In this document: one piece after another, positions 7,344 to 10,115 of the stretch
How positions within the stretch are numbered: the first letter of the stretch is position 1
Layout: every line of letters begins with the position of its first letter
NCBI GenBank assembly: GCA_900404475.1
Contig: OUQQ01000691.1
Coordinates: 1-10,115 of the forward strand
Length of the DNA: 10,115 nt
Source: Spongospora subterranea
Lineage: Eukaryota > Endomyxa > Phytomyxea > Plasmodiophorida > Plasmodiophoridae
Reading direction: 5' to 3'
Notes under the pieces: generated by a model
Told to the model about the DNA's origin: nothing
Seen by the model: the letters and a program-made list of their open reading frames with translations, nothing else
Database searches by the model: none
Position numbers and translations under genes: made by a program

Positions 7344-7658
7344 TCTATTACAATTATCAATATACCAAACCAACAAACTCTCTCTATTCTGTCAACGAAT
7401 TGACTCTGTGGAATTCAATTGGCCTTAATTATCTATATGGCGTTATAGTTTCAACCCCAATATTGTCATCGCTATCACGGTCATTTGGTTCACGTCAATC
7501 AAGATTGTTATCGAGACCAGCTAAATCGGCCCTCATTTCTTTGACGTCGTCTATTCTCCATTTTGATAGTTCAGCGCAACGGTTCCGATTGGAACTATAG
7601 ACTATGAGCACCAATTAAGGATTGCCAAATAAAGATTTATAGAGACTGATGCAGATAA
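7344..7658. other. Convergent 3' flanks of P2 and the secreted orphan
   Basis: This 315-bp gap lies between two stop codons facing each other. The only canonical plus-strand poly(A) signal is AATAAA at 7628-7633, some 285 bases after the P2 stop, which would give P2 an unusually long 3' UTR for a ribosomal protein gene. Variant hexamers nearer the stop may be used instead. A plus-strand open frame at 7400-7600 has no ATG and is not considered a gene. Confidence 0.5.
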
Positions 7659-8848
7659 TCATACGAGAATTAACAACACACCCTGACTGACACTATCTGA
7701 GCAATTGCTCGTAGACCTGTTCCGCGCCGATTCAGCCATGGGTTCGTCGTTGATCAAATCACCGGACATCCAGGCGCTGTCGCCGGTGGGAGCATTCACA
7801 GGGAGCTGGTCATCTTCAGATTCGCTCAAGGGAACTCCCACAACTGGTGCTTCTGGACCCTTGTCAGCGATGATTCTGTTGATATTCAGGTCAGCGTCTA
7901 GCAATCTTTCAAAGCTTAATGGGTCATTAAAAGACGGCTTTCCTCTGTACGAGGTTTGCGGTTTTGACACATCCCCATCTAGTTTGTTCTGTGGCAATTG
8001 TTCTTGATTTTGGGGCACAGGTGCAAACGTCTTGGGAGGCGCAAGTGCAACCCATCCGTCTACCGGTGGCGACTTGATATCTGCCACTTGGGATGGTTCG
8101 TTGGGTATCACCGATAACGCCGACGCGGAAGCAAAGATGACTGAACCGTCTACAAACAACACAAACACAGATCAGCGATGATGAACATCAATTGGGGAAA
8201 TGATATTAACAAAGAGTAACAGATTAACAGTATCGAACGATTTAATGCAGTGAAAGAAGAGTAACGATATTGGCATAGAGTAACAGATTAACAATATCGA
8301 ACAGTGAAACGAAGGTAACCGACACACTGTACAATACCTAATGTCGTTACGGGGATGACGTCTCCAGCGAGCATCATGATGTTACCGTATATGTCCACGA
8401 CCGGTAACGGTGATGGTAACATGGCGTCATCAACCGACGACTGAGGAGGTGTCGTCGTCTTGCCTGTGTTGTTGGATGGCGCCATGATGACTGGGGTTGA
8501 GTCAGGGCCAGAATATGACCTCTGATCAGGCATTGGTGGGGAAGCGGCCCGCTTCCTCATCTGACGACTTGGGCAAGGAGGCTTATCGGCGCCACGACTG
8601 GAAGCGTTATCGCTGAACCCGATCAGCTGAGCACCATTTTGAGCCTCAATACTGCCGATGATCTTCTGCATGGGAGCGCCAACAATGGTGACGTTGTCCT
8701 CGGCGGAGGTTGGATTGGTGGGCGAATACGCCCAGCGGTCTTCGGGCTCATCTTCAACTGTAACGTTGATGGCGTGAGATGGCTCAATCGTATATAAACT
8801 CAACAAGAGAAGAACAGCATAGAGCATCTTAAGATCAACAGGCTGCAT
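7659..8848 (-). CDS. Secreted Pro-rich orphan protein, two exons, 333 aa
   Basis: Exon 1 is 8848-8338 and exon 2 is 8149-7659. The 188-nt intron has donor TTAG|GTATTG and acceptor TTTGTAG|AC, and the phase 1 junction restores Asp and continues as DGSVIFASASAL. The signal peptide is MQPVDLKMLYAVLLLLSLY, ending TIEPSHA, with cleavage probably before Ile27; a second in-frame ATG is at 8827. The mature chain is rich in Pro, Ser and Asp and looks largely disordered. It has N-glycosylation sequons (NVT at 28 and 52, NAS at 81, NNT at 126, plus NRS and NCS near the C-terminus) and a furin-like RKR at 98-100. There are only two cysteines (PPCPS and SNCSD), one on each side of the possible cleavage. 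No transmembrane segment is seen except a short hydrophobic end (GVLLILV), which could hint at a GPI or other anchor. No family recognised. An extracellular or cell-wall role is inference. Confidence 0.72.
8213..8318. repeat. Decayed tandem duplication in an intron
   Basis: Inside the intron of the secreted orphan, a unit of about 50-64 bp occurs twice. AGAGTAACAGATTAACAGTA at 8213 matches AGAGTAACAGATTAACAATA at 8277 (one difference in 20). Both are followed by TCGAAC and later by CAGTGAAA(G/C)GAA and GTAAC. The second copy has lost about nine bases. A third AGAGTAAC lies at 8258. This is a local duplication with drift, not part of the coding sequence. Confidence 0.75.
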
Positions 8849-9193
8849 TATGCAAATATAAACCAATTATAATCGCCTTGTTATCAAGACCGTGAAAATA
8901 ATATTGTGATTGAGAAGATAAGCTATGGAAATTACGAGGCAATATGGGTTGACTCATTAATATCGACTAGTGATGGCGATATTAATGAGAGCGCCTCTGT
9001 TGTGTCACCAATTCATGATATTACATTAGTCAACTGTGGATATGTCTATTCGCCAATGGCTCATCATTCCGACCTCAGGGATCATGGTCGTAATTCGCAT
9101 CAAAGACAGATCCCCCTCAAAACTCAGTTTTAGACTATTGGGACACTAAACGCAGAAATAACACACTAATCTTGAAGTCGTGTATTATTGTAA
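8849..9193. other. Intergenic spacer between two minus-strand genes
   Basis: It lies upstream of the secreted orphan and downstream of RPL34. Directly next to the orphan's ATG is ATGCAAAT (8850-8857), an octamer-like motif, merging with TATA-like sequence (minus TTTATATTTGC). A perfect 13-bp inverted repeat sits at 8953-8989. A plus-strand frame stays open from 8873 to 9133 but has no early ATG and no room for upstream exons, so I do not call it a gene. Confidence 0.45.
8953..8989. repeat. 13-bp perfect inverted repeat with 11-nt loop
   Basis: CTCATTAATATCG (8953-8965) and CGATATTAATGAG (8977-8989) are exact reverse complements separated by 11 bases. It lies about 105-140 bp upstream of the ATG of the minus-strand secreted orphan. 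It may be an operator-like dyad or a cruciform or stem-loop in RNA. Confidence 0.85.
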
Positions 9194-9751
9194 TTACTTG
9201 GTAGATGATGGCTGTTGCTGTTGACGCTGACGAAGGACAGCCTTTACGATCTGTGAAACAATCACACACCGATTAGTTAGTCATTCACATAATACAAATA
9301 TTGAGATTTATGCGCAAAGCAAATCATTAGCTTTCCGGAACTGAATTATGAAAAACGAATGAAACAATAACGATGGCCGTGAACGATTATAGATTATAAT
9401 CACCTGCTGCTCCTCAATCAGGAACGCGCGAACAATGCGCTGACGAACGCAAGTTCCACAACGGGATCCACCGTATGCCCGGGCAACAGTTCGCTTGTTC
9501 TTGGCGAGGTTCTGTAGATTCAATCAACGTTAACACGGCATATTAGCGGCGCCGACGATCAGTACCTTGTATTGAATGGGTCGCAGAGCGGGGATTCCGT
9601 TGATCTTCAGACCGCAATCACCGCATTTTGGGCCTTTGGCCTTCTTGGTCCGGTAATGGATGGTGTTGACGCCACCTGGCGTCTTGACGACCTTGACCTT
9701 GTTGCTGCGGGTCGCATAGGAATGGCGACGGCGATATGTGAGGCGCTGCAT
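9194..9751 (-). CDS. RPL34: 60S ribosomal protein L34 (eL34)
   Basis: Coding exons on the minus strand are 9751-9566 (62 aa), 9511-9404 (36 aa) and 9250-9194 (18 aa plus stop). All junctions are phase 0, with donors AAG|GTACTG and CAG|GTGATT and acceptors CTACAG and TTCACAG; introns are 54 and 153 nt. The 116-aa product matches the family length. Motifs in order are [51 protein letters not shown] with [22 protein letters not shown], and a Gln-rich tail. The two CxxC pairs are the zinc-ribbon-type cysteines. eL34 is a structural protein of the large subunit, in the cytosol. The usual MVQRL or MAQRL start is shortened to MQRL here; the ATG follows two bases after the acceptor of a leader intron (9857-9754). 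Confidence 0.96.
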
Positions 9752-9857
9752 ATCTGAGGGAGAAGACACGCGGGATCAGGGACAATACGATCGGCGAAGG
9801 GACCAGGAGCCGGCTATACCAGAGTATTATCTGCGATCGGACGACGACAGAACCCAC

Positions 9858-9903
9858 CTGGCGACAACTAAATGGCTGGATGGCAAAATACAGTAGGGAA
9901 AAG
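9858..9903 (-). promoter_or_regulatory. RPL34 5'-TOP-like noncoding exon 1
   Basis: On the minus strand CTTTTCCCT begins at 9903. This matches a terminal oligopyrimidine tract, the cap-proximal signal by which TOR controls ribosomal protein mRNA translation in animals. The proposed noncoding exon runs about 46 nt to a CAG|GTGGGT donor (9858/9857). It is joined across a 104-nt intron to an acceptor (TTCTCCCTCAG) two bases before the ATG. It contains no ATG. Confidence 0.55.
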
Positions 9904-9927
9904 TGCGCGACGGAGTCCGTCACGCAC
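9903..9927. promoter_or_regulatory. 25-bp dyad at the RPL34 start site
   Basis: GTGCGCGACGGA, a central G, then TCCGTCACGCAC: 12-base arms with one mismatched pair. Its position abuts the proposed TOP start of RPL34. Each arm carries a TCCGT(C)(A/G)CG element when read outward on either strand, and a similar TCCGTGGCG lies upstream of the P2 gene. It could be a dimeric transcription-factor site. Confidence 0.6.
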
Positions 9928-10115
9928 TACATTAGTGCAATCAGCCATATTACAGATAAAACACCAACTTTATCATAATCTCGTGAGTATCCGGGTCATA
10001 CCAATTGTTTTCCTGGTCTCTCGTTATGAATGAGCCGACGCCGGCAGGTCGCTTGGCATTCTAAGGCGATCCCCGTCACGTATCCTAATGGACCATCCCT
10101 GTACACGCATGTGCT

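Noticed and set aside
9251..9403. C/D snoRNA in RPL34 intron 3
   Set aside because: No convincing C (RUGAUGA) and D (CUGA) box pair near a terminal stem.
2152..10056. 13-mer CAGGTCGCTTGGC present near 2152 and near 10046
   Set aside because: About one repeated 13-mer is expected by chance in 10 kb; the flanks do not match.
10027..10065. Short ORF MNEPTPAGRLAF near the right edge as a first exon
   Set aside because: Only 12 codons before a stop; a possible donor exists, but the window ends before any following exon could be judged.

Overview
This is a stretch of compact eukaryotic nuclear genome. Genes sit on both strands, are split by short GT-AG introns (about 54 to 250 nt), lack Shine-Dalgarno operons, and include two cytosolic ribosomal protein genes with eukaryotic features: P2 with its acidic C-terminal tail, and eL34 with four exons and a 5'-TOP-like leader. 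Two other genes begin with signal peptides. The eL34 protein reads like fungal, early-opisthokont or cnidarian versions ([22 protein letters not shown]) rather than the insect type. The P2 tail is atypical, so I do not name the organism beyond 'probably an opisthokont or another small-intron eukaryote'.

Layout. 1-543: no firm gene; a TATA box at 39-50 and a doubtful antisense ORF. 580-1785 (+): single-exon secreted orphan of 401 aa. 1900-2112 (-): possible small acidic protein of 70 aa, head to head with the next gene across 77 bp. 2190-5273 (+): a twelve-exon gene reconstructed here from intron phases. It encodes a J domain, a divergent PH-like domain, a canonical PH domain, an acidic/poly-Asp linker and a C-terminal coiled coil (about 555 aa). 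This is the most unusual item in the window. 5274-7025: no confident gene; it holds several ambiguous ORFs on both strands, an 18-bp perfect palindrome and the P2 promoter. 7026-7343 (+): ribosomal P2. 7344-7658: convergent 3' flanks with an AATAAA. 7659-8848 (-): two-exon secreted Pro-rich orphan of 333 aa, with a decayed duplication in its intron. 8849-9193: intergenic, with a 13-bp perfect inverted repeat. 9194-9903 (-): RPL34. 9904-10115: its promoter side, starting with a 25-bp dyad.

How the genes relate. P2 and eL34 both belong to the large ribosomal subunit, and their upstream regions share a TCCGTnnCG-like element. The two secreted orphans are unrelated to each other by eye. The J/PH/PH protein would be cytosolic and membrane-associated through its PH domain, with the J domain able to recruit an Hsp70; this is inference from domains only. 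All exon models were read by eye from open frames, splice sites and phase agreement, with no transcript or database support.
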